Shown piece after piece: positions 12,355-24,100 of a stretch of 64,000 nucleotides of DNA (its first letter is position 1; the number at the start of each line of letters is the position of its first letter). Source of the stretch: Bathynomus jamesi (taxonomy: Eukaryota > Arthropoda > Malacostraca > Isopoda > Cirolanidae); assembly GCA_023014485.1 (NCBI GenBank), contig JAJOZX010001077.1, positions 961,838 to 1,025,837 of the forward strand, in the 5' to 3' direction. Made by a program: the position numbers and the translations under genes. The notes under the pieces were generated by a model. The model was not told where the DNA came from, did not search any database, and worked only from the letters and a program-made list of their open reading frames with translations.

Positions 12355-14059
12355 AGCTCAAAATTATTGATGATTGATCTGGAATCAAAATGAATTGTAT
12401 CTTGGAAGGCTTCAGTTGTATTTAATTTCCAATTTATGGGCAAAGAATTAAATTTGCACAAATCAATCATATGTATAAAGACATAAAATCAATTTTGGCT
12501 GGTTTATATGAGTTAATAGCATGTCCTGATAACCATGAAATAACTGAAATTCCATATGACATCAAGAATTTTTGTGGTAAATGTTGCAGTTATCGATTTT
12601 TTAAAATTTCTTTTTCAAATATCTTTAATGAGCCAATGCCCAACCCCTTATGTACGCCTCTATAGTAGTACTTCATATCCAGGTAGCATGTGATTTACTG
12701 TTTCTGTACTTCTTTTATTAACTTTACACTTGATTTGTCTTCTGAACCAATTGGTTTGGTTTATCCTCTGCTTTTAGTCTCTCTCTTGCTACACATTCAA
12801 TGGTTGTGTATATATGTTATAGTAAGATTGTGAAACTAGAGATTTCACACTCAGACTTCATGATAGAAATTTTACAAAATTTAGGTTAGGTTGGGTAAAA
12901 CCTAAGTATTTCACAATCTTACTGAAATTTGTTTCAGGGATTTCATGAAATCACTAGTTTCACAATTTTACTGTAACATACATACATACTGTACATAATA
13001 CATTGTATCTCTTTCTTGTATACTTTACTATATTTATACTCTTCCCAGTTCTACTGTTCTGATGGCTTCCTGTTTTACCTTTTTGTGATATTTATTTTTT
13101 CCATTAAAAGTTTATTTCCAATGTCTTGAAGCTCCTCTTCCTGCATGTTCTTGGTCATTTGTGGTCATTTAACAAATCTAACCAACCTTATTTCTCATTT
13201 ATATATTATGCTAATCCTATTGTTGTAGCTTTGTGGACCTTCGTCTATTAACATTGCTACTAACACACTTATCCTCCTTGGTAAGTATAGTTTTAGTGTA
13301 CTCTGATTGTAAATGATCTGATGTGCTTATATCCAGTTTGTTAATTTCTTGTTGATTCCAGCTTATTATAACACTATGGAGATTGCCAATGAATTTATGG
13401 CCAAGATCTTGCTTTTACTACCATAATATGGTGTGAATTTGTCTCAAGGGGTGACATTGGCAGTGCTTAAAAAAATGGTTTTCTGCATTTTGTGCAAAAA
13501 GAAAATGTTTCATGGAAAAAACACTCATTATTTTTAATCTATGGAATTTTACCAATCTTGTCTAAGCACTTTTTTTTTTTTTTTTTCTTAACTTATGAGT
13601 TATGTGGTGACAAACGTCAGCAGAAAAACAGCAGCTCTTTTGGCTGCTGTTTTTTTTTGGCATAATTTGGTACCCATTATTTAAATCATTTATCAGTTAG
13701 CTCAGTGGGTTCCAAGCCAATGCTACCAAAAATGGGGATATGAAATCACCCTGATAAATCCCTCTTTTGATCTTCATATTGCTCACTTCTAATATTTCAT
13801 GCTTGTGGATGATGATTAGGACCCATCTCTCAATGTCTCATTGCTATCTCAAAGATGATCCTGATAGTATGGTACATTTTATACAACCCCATTATCTCCC
13901 TCACCCATGAATGCATTTTGTCATGTATATTTTATAGTCAATCCATGCCATGCTCAATGATCTTTGCTCTTTTCCACAATTTTCAAAAATTGCTTTGTTA
14001 ATTAGTAATTGGTCCTTTGTCCCACAAATCTGTTTACAACATCCCTTTACCCCCTAATT
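12300..14059 (-). mobile_element. Decayed REL-LINE, left arm of inverted duplication (part 1)
   Basis: Reads on the minus strand as a badly decayed copy of the LINE family of 889-5,479. It is nearly the reverse complement of 24,184-26,131 plus 31,379-32,055. A (TG)n run at 12,313-12,352 lies beside the mariner end. No usable reading frame remains. A T-rich run lies at about 13,569-13,586. The CCTAA-type motif GGTTAGGTTGGG is at about 12,885. At 13,679-13,686 it has the uninterrupted target ATTTAAAT of the MITE inserted at 24,559. Confidence 0.75.
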
Positions 14060-14325
14060 CAGGGCTGGCACCAGGGTACTCAGCACCCTAGGCGAGCCCT
14101 TCAATGTGCGCCCCTGTCCAATAAGTTTTGATAAGGTAATGTAGGAACTCTATTAGTTACTATATTGTTTCTGCAACTCGAAAAACCGTTGATAACATGT
14201 ACATTTTCATCTTGTGGCTTCATATTTTCATTCATGCAAATAATTCCATATAATTATTATCACAGAAAGTCAGTGAATAAAATGTCAATAAAACACAAAT
14301 TTCTGTTAATAATATAATATGTACG

Positions 14326-15215
14326 AAAATAAAAACCCACTCTAATAGACAGAGTTTATTTCCACGACAGTTTTGACGCCCACTGGCATCATCCTCGGGT
14401 GGATACAGAAACACGAATGAACCAAAACAAGAGGGAAAAACAGTTCAGGGACCGACCATTAAGAAATTCGCACCTAGGTTAGATTCCATTCTCTCGACAC
14501 TGGAAGGGCATTTTCATTAAGTACATTCGCGCAAATTTTAAAACTATCTTCCTGTTCTAAACATACAGATTCTATTATTTTTACATAATTATTACATTTA
14601 TAATTAAATTTATTACATTTAATATTGCATAATTATTAATTACAGAAATTATAAATTTATTATTACATTGGTTATTACATTGTTGTTTATTATACAGAAC
14701 TTATAAACTGAAAAACGAATGAAAAAAGCCGATTAGGAAATAATCCAGAGACCATTGAGAAATTCGCACCTAGGTTAGATACCGTTCTCCCGACACCGGA
14801 ACGGCATTTTATTACAGGGTCCGCTTATAACTACATTCCCACAAATTAAAACTTATCTTCTTGTTCTATACATACAGATTCTAATATTTTGACATAATTA
14901 CTGCATTTATTATTGCATTTACATTTTTTTTATTTTTTTTTTACCTTAATTATTAAATTTATATTATTACCTTTATTATTACATCTGTTGCATTTATATT
15001 TATTTCCACATTTATTACTTCCATTATTACATTTACTAAAAGTGAGTAAGGAAACAATCCAATCCAGAGACATTTAAGAAATTCACACTTAGGTTCGAAC
15101 ACGTTCCCATGACTCCGTAAGGGATTTTTTGACCAAGAATCTCATTAAAGGGTCTAACTTATAAGTACCTTCACACAAATTAAAATTATCTACTTTTTCT
15201 ATACACACACATTCT
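14326..15215 (-). repeat. Left inverted arm of the Penelope element
   Basis: Reverse complement of the 3' terminal repeat units of the element. It joins the sense copy abruptly at about 15,216, inside the RT coding region. Confidence 0.8.
14362..14402 (-). ncRNA. Hammerhead-like fold, left arm (degenerate)
   Basis: On the minus strand: stem strand CCAC, core CCGAGGA, hairpin GATGCC-AGTG-GGCGTC, then AAAA, CTGTC and closing GTGG. The second core box has A instead of the G of GAAA, and the first box has C instead of the U of CUGANGA. Probably inactive. Confidence 0.35.
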
Positions 15216-15220
15216 CATTT

Positions 15221-16123
15221 TGGCCTGACCACTGGAACAACTTTGACACTTTCCTTCAGTCATTAAATAATCTTGTTCCCTCTATTAAATTTAAATATGA
15301 ATGGGAGAATGACAAACAATTACTTTTTCTAGATGTTTTGGTCATTAACGAAAGCGGAAAGCCCAATTTCACAGTCTATAGAAAACCTACTCATTGTAAT
15401 TCGTACATTCATTATTTTTCATATCATGATGAAGGGGTTAAAAGCTCAATTATTTCTTCCATGATTCTAAGAGCACTCAGGATTTGTAGCCCACATTTGC
15501 TGAACCCGGAAAATTCAAAGATTTGGAACATTTTTAAGGATTTAAAATATCCTGAGTGGTTTATCAGAAAGGTGTATTTTAAAGCCAGAAAATCTTTTTA
15601 TGCCCCTCGGGAACCTTCAGTTAACCAAAAACAATATGTGAGTTTGTCTTACATTGCCGGCTCTTTAGAAAGAGTAAAACCGTTGACGAAAGATTTTAAG
15701 TTTGCTTTGGGGTTCAAATATTCATCTACCGTGAAAAGTAAATTGGTTAGGAATAACGTTGCAAAAGAGGAACAAGCCTGTGTCTACAGCATTCCCTATA
15801 AAAGTTGTGATTTAGTATACGTGGGAGAAACCGGAAGAAATATTGAAACCCGTATTAAAGAACACAAATATGCCTTCAGAAGTTGTAATACTAATAATGC
15901 CATTTTTTATCACGCCAGCCAAAATAATCATGCTATAGATTGGGAATCAAGTAAGATACTTTATAAATGTAATAATTATGTCAAAAGAAAAATAATAGAA
16001 TCTGTGTGTATAGAAAAAGTAGATAATTTTAATTTGTGTGAAGGTACTTATAAGTTAGACCCTTTAATGAGATTCTTGGTCAAAAAATCCCTTACGGAGT
16101 CGTGGGAACGTGTTCGAACCTAA
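15221..16123 (+). pseudogene. Penelope RT C-terminus plus GIY-YIG endonuclease (5'-truncated)
   Basis: An open frame of 300 codons begins at the junction with the inverted arm (WPDHWNNFDTFLQ) without its own start codon. It continues as FLDVLVINESGK and YRKPTHCNSYIHY, the block after the RT catalytic centre in Penelope-like elements. The GIY-YIG nuclease is near residues 185-215: YSIPYKSCDLVYVGETGR, then an RIKEH block containing the conserved Arg. The RT fingers and palm, including the YxDD box, are missing. The frame is otherwise uninterrupted, which suggests a young insertion. The GIY-YIG domain nicks the target DNA (family knowledge). Confidence 0.85.
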
Positions 16124-16890
16124 GTGTGAATTTCTTAAATATGTCTGGATTGGATTGTTTCCTTACTCGCTTTTAGTAAATGTAATAATGGAAGTAATAA
16201 ATGTGGAAATAAATATAAATGCAACAGATGTAATAATAAAGGTAATATTATAAATTTAATAATTAGGGTAAAGGTAATAAAAAAAAAATAAAAAAAATGT
16301 AAATGCAATAATAAATGCAGTAATTATGTCAAAATATTAGAATCTGTATGTATAGAACAAGAAGATAGTTTTAATTTGTGGGAATGTAGTTATAAGCGGA
16401 CCCTGTAATAAAATGCCCTTCCGGTGTCGGGAGAATGGTATCTAGCCTAGGTGCGAATTTCTCAATGGTCTCTGGATTATTTCCTAATTGGCTTTTTTCA
16501 TTCGTTTTTCGGTTTATAAGTTCTGTATAATAAACAACAATGTAATAATAAATTTATAATTTCTGTAATTAATAATTATGCAATATTAAATGTAATAAAT
16601 GTAATTATAAATGTAATAATTACGTAAAAAAAATAATAGAATCTGTATGTTTAGAACAGGAAGATAGTTTTAAAATTTGCGCGAATGTACTTAATGAAAA
16701 TGCCCTTCCGGTGTCGAGAGAATGGAATCTAACCTAGGTGCGAATTTCTTAACGGTCGGTCCCTGAACTGTTTTTCCCTCTTGTTTTGGTTCATTTGTGT
16801 TTCTGTATCCACCCGAGGAGGATGCCAGTGGGCGTCGAAACTGTCGTGGAAATAAACTCTGTCTATTAGAGTGGGTTTTTATTTTCATAT
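15990..16890 (+). repeat. Right arm: triplicated Penelope 3' end
   Basis: Three units begin near 15,990, 16,325 and 16,625. Each contains a segment like AGAATCTGTRTGTATAGAA, a short C-terminal coding echo and the GTGCGAATTTCT box. TAATAA-rich spacers separate them. It ends in ATTAGAGTGGGTTTTTATTT. Confidence 0.8.
16809..16849 (+). ncRNA. Hammerhead-like fold, right arm
   Basis: Order seen: stem I strand CCAC; CCGAGGA (consensus CUGANGA with one change); stem-loop GATGCC-AGTG-GGCGTC; GAAA; CTGTC; stem I strand GTGG. Penelope-like elements are known to carry small hammerhead ribozymes with very short stem III in their terminal repeats. The U-to-C change in the first box may abolish cleavage. 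Confidence 0.45.
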
Positions 16891-17924
16891 TTTGACCTTC
16901 ACGTAGAAAAAGTGGTTTTTTTGCATTTAATATAATATGTATAATAATAATATCTTCAACAATTTACCTCTTTTGAGGCATGAGAGAACTCTATTACCAT
17001 ACATCTGTAGTTACATATGAAACACAGATGGAATTACACTCAAGTTTTCAGACTTTTTCGTCATTTTTAAGGATATGCTTGTCTGCTGTGTATAGCACTT
17101 AACCTACATAAGATGTTACTTAGGTTTACCTAAATTATATACACTATAATTATAAATTTACAACGAAATAATAAGAATGATTTACAATGCTCTCATTTGT
17201 TATTTACAATAAGAAAAAAGATTAGTATATTTAATTCTGTCAAACACGGAACTTGATGGAAGGACTTTCAATAGCACTTAGTAGTATTAAAGAACCTTGA
17301 AGATTATATAGATGGGTTGGCCTCTGAACATTTCCACCAGGTGATCAATAATTAGCAGTAACCTATCAACCACGTCTGACTCCAGATGAGCTAGGCTTAT
17401 GACCTGTGGGAATACCCGTGCCCTAGCCGGCCGATGTGAGGTCCACACCTGCCATGGATTAACAAGCCTTATGACCTGGGGATTACCTTGGTCAGTACCA
17501 GTCTTACTCAGCTCTGCAGTTATGACTGCTTGCTGAATACAGGAACAGTGGCTTATAATATATAGCATACAATATTGTATCAATAGTTCAGCTGGTGATG
17601 ATTCAATTTTCTGCTACTGCTACAACATTGTGCAAACAGCTACAGCAATTCTTCGTTAACAGATATGGGTACTAAGGTTAAAAAATATTTGTTACATATT
17701 TTTTCTTTTTCTTTTTTTCTTTTCTTTTTTTTAGGTTCTTTGAAAATAATAATTAAACATAAATTGTATCCAATTATTTTTTCACTGGTTATATATAACT
17801 AATAAAATTATTTAATACTGTAATAATAATAGGTTAAAGAAGCTAGCTACATGATTACATTATGTTTGTGTTTTTCAGTGATTACCTACTTCAAAATAAA
17901 GCTTAAAATTATATTATAATTATA
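16891..17924. other. hAT internal non-coding DNA
   Basis: Between the Penelope insertion and the transposase remnant. AT-rich with a pyrimidine run at 17,699-17,733. No supported gene; short frames have no recognisable domain. Confidence 0.5.
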
Positions 17925-18607
17925 TCATGACCCATGATATAATTTTACTTTTCGCGCTTTTGTTCTGGCAAATGTGCGAACAAGTTGTTTCAAGTCCAGT
18001 TTCTCAGCCATTTCATGTTCTATTGACAGAGTAGAAACCCCAACAAGTCCTTCTTGCATCATGGTTGAGGGTAAATACGTTTTTAGCAATTTTAGTTTGG
18101 AAAAACTTCGCTCACCACTGGCCACAGATGCAGGGAGTGTTAAGAGAATACTTAAAGCAATAAATACATTTGGAACACTATCTGTCAGCTTTTTTAGCAT
18201 ATAAATTTCAGAATGTCTTGTGGGGATGCACTCTTCTCCACCCTTCTTGCAATGACTTGTAATTCACTACACATATCTGCAGCATCAATATCTTTATTAT
18301 CACCATGTTGTAAAGCTTTTTCTAGTGTTAAACAATGATCCATTATTTTCTTCATTGTCATTGTCTGCATCTTGTGGATGTCATAAAGGAAGCCAAACAA
18401 AGAACTAACTTGATGCATATGTGTGAATCTTTGTTCAACTGATTGTATTGCTGAGTCCAAGACTGCAAAATAAAAATTCACCTTGAACTTTTGCTTGGGA
18501 TTCTGAATTGGTTCATCATCTGCCTCGTATGTGAATTGTTTCTTCCTTCTCCTAATATGGATGAGGGGGAGTGTCAGGGAGAGGGTGGAAGTTCCACCCC
18601 ACCCCAA
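17925..18607 (-). pseudogene. hAT transposase C-terminus, frameshifted
   Basis: This is the C-terminal part of a ZMYM1-like hAT transposase. The first piece (18,607-18,194) contains VLDSAIQSVEQRF and a helical region. After a one-base frameshift near 18,200, the second piece (18,200-17,925) contains the hAT dimerisation block SVASGERSFSKLKLLKTYL, then IEHEMAEKLD and ARTKARKV at the end. The N-terminal finger and the catalytic aspartates are not present. The element is dead. Confidence 0.8.
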
Positions 18608-18848
18608 AGCGTCACTGCTTGTGAGAACAAAATTTTCTCATTCTTTTAATAAAACACTTCTAACAAAGTTTTTTTTCTCTCAACATTGCTATCATCAGTC
18701 TTAGCCACTGCTCCCTTTATTACTAAGTTTTTGTGTTTTTAGTTGGACTAAGTAATTTTGTCTAAGCTGTTCAGAATTTGTGTGGCACCCCCAGAATTTG
18801 GCGCCCTAGGTGATTGCCTAGTTTGCCTAGTGGGTAGCGCTGGCCCTG

Positions 18849-19042
18849 CCCTAACTTAATATCTAGTTTTGAGATATATGACCATACAGTCTTTCTGATA
18901 TTACTCCTGTTAATATTTTATCCATTGTTGGGAGACAAGTTATGGGTCTATATTTGTTTGGGAGATGAATTTCCCTCGACTTCGGACTAAAATATTTTCC
19001 CACTGGTCATCTATTCTGGTGTTTCTTCTTCCTCTACTATTA
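18849..19042 (-). mobile_element. Decayed REL-LINE, left arm (part 2)
   Basis: Continues the arm interrupted by the hAT at 14,060. On the minus strand it decodes pieces of the RT fingers (EEAPEWM, then DKILTGV), matching copy 2 near 3,160-3,300. The other arm has the same sequence at 24,101-24,183. Confidence 0.7.
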
Positions 19043-19485
19043 TCTATTGGTTATTTTTTTATTTCACTCATAAATTTACAACCCATAGAGACTATTAAGA
19101 GTATTAAAACAGCTGTGATTGATGTAGAACTAAAACTTTTGAAAATGGTAGAGTCATAAAAGTGGGAGGAATTGATGCAAGCTTCAAAATAGAGCCATAT
19201 TTAAGCCCTTGTAACTTAGAAACTATTTGTTCCACAGTCTTTTTGCTTGCAAAATTGAAAAGCCCACCAGAAGTTGTATTGGCATGACAAATTTGAAGCT
19301 TCTACTCCTATTAGAAGACACTTTTCAAGGCCTCTCAAAATGAAGGCATTGGCCGATCAAGCCCAACATGGGCATTTTTTGTCGAAGGTGGGGGCCATTT
19401 AAGCGACCATAAAATTAAAAGTTTTTGACTGAGGAAGCTAAAATTTTAGATTTACGCTATTGAATGGTGTATGAATCAACCCTGT
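19043..19485. repeat. Detached TIR arm of the long-TIR transposon
   Basis: Nearly identical to 10,182-10,608. It is cut off at AATCAACCCTG, short of the natural end, exactly where LINE copy 3 begins. Confidence 0.8.
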
Positions 19486-19486
19486 C

Positions 19487-21384
19487 ATGGACAGCGTAAA
19501 AAGAAACACAATGAACTACAACCTAAGAAGGAAAGCCAATGGCATGAATAAGGGTAATGGAGAATCAACCAGAGCCACTTCACCCTGTCACACAGGTGTT
19601 GAAAGCCAAGTACCATATGACCATCAGGAGATCAGCAAACAGGGGCAACCTCCACAAAGTGATGTGTCAGGGCTAACCCAGGAAGCCCCCATTTCACAAC
19701 AAAATGAAATGGACTAATTTCACCAACAACTCTAGAGGGGGTACCAGGACACAATGGTCTGTGGAGGAAAAGCTAGAGACACTGTGGTGCATCACCTATG
19801 CCATGAGTGAGCAGTTCCCAAAAAGTGGAACCAGCAAAAGGTCCAGAGAAATGCTTGAAAAGAGAGGAGTCAGGCACATACCCAGGATTTCAGAAATGGG
19901 GGGATCAAGCAAACACAATATGATGCCAAAGCAAAACAGTGTTTTATTACAATATCCATCACACATACAGTGGGTACATATCACATGATATGGCTAATGG
20001 TCATTTTAGATGAGAGTTAGCCATCTATTTTTTGGTGCAAATAATTTAATTACATGAGTAGGATCAATCAGAATATCATGATGTACATGTGCCAGGGGTG
20101 ATGCCATTCAACTGACCTGCACCCATAGTGCTGTGGTTGTTCGTCTTGATCCTCTGCAGTGCCAAGAATGATCATTCAACTGAGCAGCTTGTCACATGCA
20201 ATATTGCTAACAGTTTCAACAAGATAAATACATTTGGAAGCTGCATTGGACAAATTATAAGCAATCAACCCATTAACAGATAACAATTATTATGTAGTCG
20301 TGTATAAAATTGTTTAAATATAAATTATCTTGCCTTTGGACTCCATTTTTTTTTCATATTCTCCAAGGGGAGGTCCCAGGACCCCTTGGGATCCCCCTTT
20401 GGGTATGCCACTGAGAGGAGTCATAGGTAGAGAGAAACTAGAAAAACCCAGACTGTAGATTCCACAGCATAAGTACAAACATCAAACTAGAGAAATCAGG
20501 TATCACATCAGAAGAAGTAAAAAAAGATCAAAAAAGAGGTAGAAGACTATGTCCAAGAGGGCAATGAGAATACCATGAGTGAGTGGACATGGTCACTGGA
20601 GAGAAACCTATACCTATTAGAAAGCTTATATATAGGGCAGATGATCCCAGAAAAAAGAGAACAAAAGCAAACTCCTAAAATGAGCAATTGAAAGGAAGGA
20701 GTTTGATGAGAATGACTACATGGTATACAGGTTCTAGAAAAGGTACACAGACCATATGGTGGACTGAAAAAGAATGATCAGACAAAAACACCATATCCTA
20801 AGAACAATTGCAGAAAGGAAAACTGATCATGAGAGGAAACAAAGAGCCATACTACCAACATACGATGAGACACAAAAGGTACAAAAAAATGCAATTAGGT
20901 GTGTGCAAGAACAGCTGACACCCTAGAAGAACTAAGAACAAGTAAAGGTACAGCAGTTAAAAGAAAGAAACAAGCCAGGAAAAAAAAGCTTATCAAAACA
21001 CCAGAAAGGCAAATGGAAATCTCACTACATGAAGAAGCACCAATACCAGAGAAAACAGAGGTGATAATCACAACTGCTGTAAAGAAAACAACTACCAGAG
21101 ACCACACAAAAGAAGTGGAGCATGATGTGTGACCAGGGTAGGATGAGGAAGAGATGGAAGTGGAGATAGTCCAAAGGCACATAGATGCCCCCCTCCCCTT
21201 CCCAAGTGAACCATCAGATGATGAGGGGGATTCTACATTAGGGTCAGACAAGGAGAGAGTGAGAGAGATGGAAAAGGATAGTGGGGAAGAGAAGGAAATG
21301 AAAAGGAGGATCCTGATCCACAGAGAAGACATACATCAGGAATTGAACTACAGAAGACCACTGCACAAGCTGAAAAACAACTAA
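19487..21384 (+). pseudogene. LINE copy 3 N-terminal region
   Basis: Open from MDSVKRNTMNYNLRRKAN for 76 codons, then broken by frameshifts and by the MITE. Resumes at 20,414 with the lysine-rich region and the acidic PSEPSDDEGDS linker near 21,205. No named domain is visible. Confidence 0.55.
19871..20413. mobile_element. hAT MITE
   Basis: Ends CAGGCACATACCC and, inverted, CAGTGGCATACCC. Flanked by perfect 8-bp repeats AGAGGAGT (19,863-19,870 and 20,414-20,421). It is 543 bp with no coding content and sits inside LINE copy 3. Confidence 0.9.
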
Positions 21385-21396
21385 AAAATTACTCAT

Positions 21397-23210
21397 GTGA
21401 GGGGGGAAATAAGATGTAAACTGGGAAGGAGGAAGGTAAATATGCTAATCCAAAGGGAAAAACTGGACAGTGAAAGGAAGCTCACACAGAGCATTACCAG
21501 GAAAAAACTAGACATGTCAGCAAAAACAAAAAGACTGGCAAGATACATACACTTGGACAAAGAAAAGAAACAAAATGAGATGTTCAAAGACAACCCAAGA
21601 AAGCTGTTCATAGACTTAAAAAATGCCCAGATAATGGTAGAAAGACTATCTGAAGAAGCACAAGGTGAGCATTTCTAGGAAACCATCTATAAGAATGAAG
21701 TCAAGGAGAATGGATAGGGAGCCTTTACAACAGCAAAAAGGTGAGAAACATTTCAAAGATGAACATGGACAGAATAACCATGAAAGAAGTTGAGGAGAAA
21801 ATTTTTTTTAAAAGTAGTAACTGGTAAGCACCAGGCCTAAACATGATTAAGAACTTCTGACTAAACAAAAAAGATAACATCATTGAGAGGAAAACTAACA
21901 AGGTGCCTCAACAGGAAACTAACAGTGGAAGAAAAAGCACCAGAATGGTTGATGAAAGGAAAAATAACCTTACTGCCAAAGTCCCAAGAAACACAGAACC
22001 CAAGCAAACACAGACTGATAACATACTTGCCAAGGATATACAAAATATCTAACAGGAATCTGAGCAGACAGGATCTACAGCCATGGAGATGAAAACATCA
22101 TCATAAGCCCAGAACAAAAAGGATGCAGCAGGAAGACATATGGGATGAAAGACCAACTACTGATCAACAGGGCTCTACTGGAAAACAGCCAGAAGAGACA
22201 AAGAAACTTAAGCATGGTATGGATTGATTACAAAAAGGCATATGACACTGTCCCCCACTCATGGGTGAAGATTATACAAGTTCCACCCCACCATCAGGAT
22301 CTTCTTGGAAACAGCTATGACATGGGAAACAGACCTAGCCCTCCATCACAGTAAGAGAACTTTAGAGTTGAACAATGTGACAATCAAAAGAGGGATCTAC
22401 CAGGGTGATTCTATATCCCCTCTTTTGTTTGTACTGGCACTAAACACATTCAGCCAACTAATGAACAAACTAAACAAAGGCTACCTGATGAGACCATGGG
22501 AAAAGTGCAGCCCAAAAATATCTCGCTTGTTTTACATGGATGACCTAAAACTGTATGCCCCTAACAAAAATGAGCTAACAGATGAAATCAGGGAAGTAAA
22601 AAAAGTTCTCAGATGACATTCAAATGGAATTTGGTCTTGAGAAGTGTACCACCAATCACTATCACATGAAAGAAAGGCAAAAGGTATGAATCAGAAAACA
22701 ATAGGGTGGACAAAATAGTAATAGAAGAACTACAGCAAGAGGCTACCTATAAATACCTGAGAATGGAAGAATCTGAAAAGATTGAAAATGACATCATGAA
22801 AGAAAGACTGTGGAAAGAATATATCAAAAGGATAAATCCACTGAAGTCCCACCTAAATATTAAACACAAGATCTTAGCCATAAACTCATTGGCAGTCCCT
22901 GTGCTGTCATACAGTTTTTGCATTATCAATTGAACCTAACTGGAGATCAACAAACTGGACACAAGCACCAGGAAAATGCTCCATGCGCATAAGATATATA
23001 AGAACCAATGCACACCAAGGCTATACCTGCCAAGGAGGGTTGTTGGATTAGGGCCTGTACTAATAAACCTAGTGCACAAAGCCACAACAATAGGACTAAG
23101 ACAGTACATAAAGGAAGGTGAAGGAAGGCCAGTCAGATTTGTAAATGATCATGAACATGAAAAGCCTCAAAGAACATCACTTTTAAAGAAGGCAAAAGAC
23201 TACTGAGTGG
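21397..23210 (+). pseudogene. LINE copy 3 reverse transcriptase
   Basis: RT blocks are spread over several frames. They are APEWLMKGKITLLPKS near 21,940, WIDYKKAYDTVPHSWV near 22,220, GDSISPLLFVLALNTF near 22,405, and FYMDDLKLYAPNKNEL near 22,530. The thumb block YLPRRVVGLGPV is near 23,020. The catalytic YMDD is intact. At least five frameshifts or stops inactivate it. Confidence 0.8.
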
Positions 23211-23481
23211 ATACTGGCATAGGACCTGAATAACTACAAAACATTTAAATTAAACTTCTCATGGAAAAGATAAAAACCATAAAATGAAGGTACAATGGAA
23301 AAAGATAAGAAGAAAAGGAGAACTAGGAAGAGCATACAGCAGAGTATACAAAGAGGAGGTGCTAAACAAAGCATACACAGAGAGGGATAAAACAGTGGAA
23401 TTCTTCATAAGCAGGACACTAAGATCAGAAGATGAATGGCTGGTGGCGACAGTACAATAGCAGGTACTATGAACAAACTGG

Positions 23482-24030
23482 TTGAAAAGAAATATAGAAG
23501 ATAAGGATGAAAGCCACATATTATCTGGATGTAAAGTACTCCTACAGAGGGGAAACTACACAGCGAGGCACAATGCAGTCTGCAGGCTAATTCTCTTCAA
23601 ACAATGTAAAAGATATGAAATAAGTCTTGAAACAGAAAAACATTGGAAAAGTGCTCCTCCTATACAATCATAAGATACCAACTGACAGTAGAATATCAGG
23701 ATGCAAACCAAACACAGTAGTCAGAGAGAAAGAGGGAAACAAATGCCTCTTAGTGGAAGTTGGAGTCTCAGGGAACTGGAATGTCACAAACTATGAAAGA
23801 GAAAAGATCTTAAAATATCACTGATTAAAACATTAAGTAGCTATAGAGGATATGCAATGTTAAACCCAAGATCATTGCAATAGTGGTGGGACTGACAGGA
23901 GCAGTAAGAAAAATTTACAGCAGAGTTCCTTGACTGACTACTCATAAGTATAACATCTGGAGAAATAGCAGGGGAGGTATTATGATACAGCACCTCTATG
24001 TTATGCCTGATACTGGGCTGTACAAAAAAA
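23482..24030 (+). pseudogene. LINE copy 3 endonuclease
   Basis: Contains a better preserved knuckle (DESHILSGCKVLLQ) than copy 2, then the endonuclease region. The core proline is lost (GCKPNTVVREKEG), and CLLVEVGVSGNWNV replaces the usual GVPADWNV. Frameshifts at about 23,640 and a stop after 23,820 kill the frame. Tail homology continues to about 24,030. Confidence 0.7.
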
Positions 24031-24100
24031 TTTCTTGGGGTTAAGGTTTAACCCTTGAAGAAAGAAACTCTTCATATGGAGTAGAAGGGAAAAAAGAAAA

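Larger units (their letters stand above)
14326..16890 (+). mobile_element. Penelope-like element with long inverted arms
   Basis: Contains the 3' part of a Penelope-like retroelement: RT thumb plus GIY-YIG endonuclease. The left arm (14,326-15,215) is the reverse complement of the right arm (about 15,990-16,890), so two 3' ends face outward. Each arm holds three diverged units of about 300-330 bp (for example 14,440-14,590, 14,745-14,900 and 15,055-15,200). Each unit repeats the C-terminal coding end and a TAATAA-rich tract. Inverted and tandem partial copies are a known habit of Penelope elements. Confidence 0.85.
14060..18848 (-). mobile_element. hAT transposon (ZMYM1-like), carrying a Penelope element
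   Basis: The ends are CAGGGCTGGCACCAGGG and, inverted, CAGGGCCAGCGCTACCC. The flanks are CCCTAATT (14,052-14,059) and CCCTAACT (18,849-18,856), an 8-bp duplication with one mismatch, diagnostic for hAT. The uninterrupted target is present in the other arm at 24,176-24,183 (AGTTAGGG). A transposase remnant lies on the minus strand at 17,925-18,607. A 2.6-kb Penelope-like insertion occupies 14,326-16,890. Confidence 0.9.
19487..24100 (+). mobile_element. REL-endonuclease LINE copy 3
   Basis: Third copy of the family, starting at the same ATGGACAGCG as copy 2. It lies at the centre of the inverted duplication and is carved by a hAT MITE (19,871-20,413). It has a deletion of about 250 bp near 21,384 relative to copy 2 (2,357-2,610). 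The 3' UTR ends in an A-rich run at about 24,090-24,100, before the expected GGGAAGCCTC. Confidence 0.8.
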
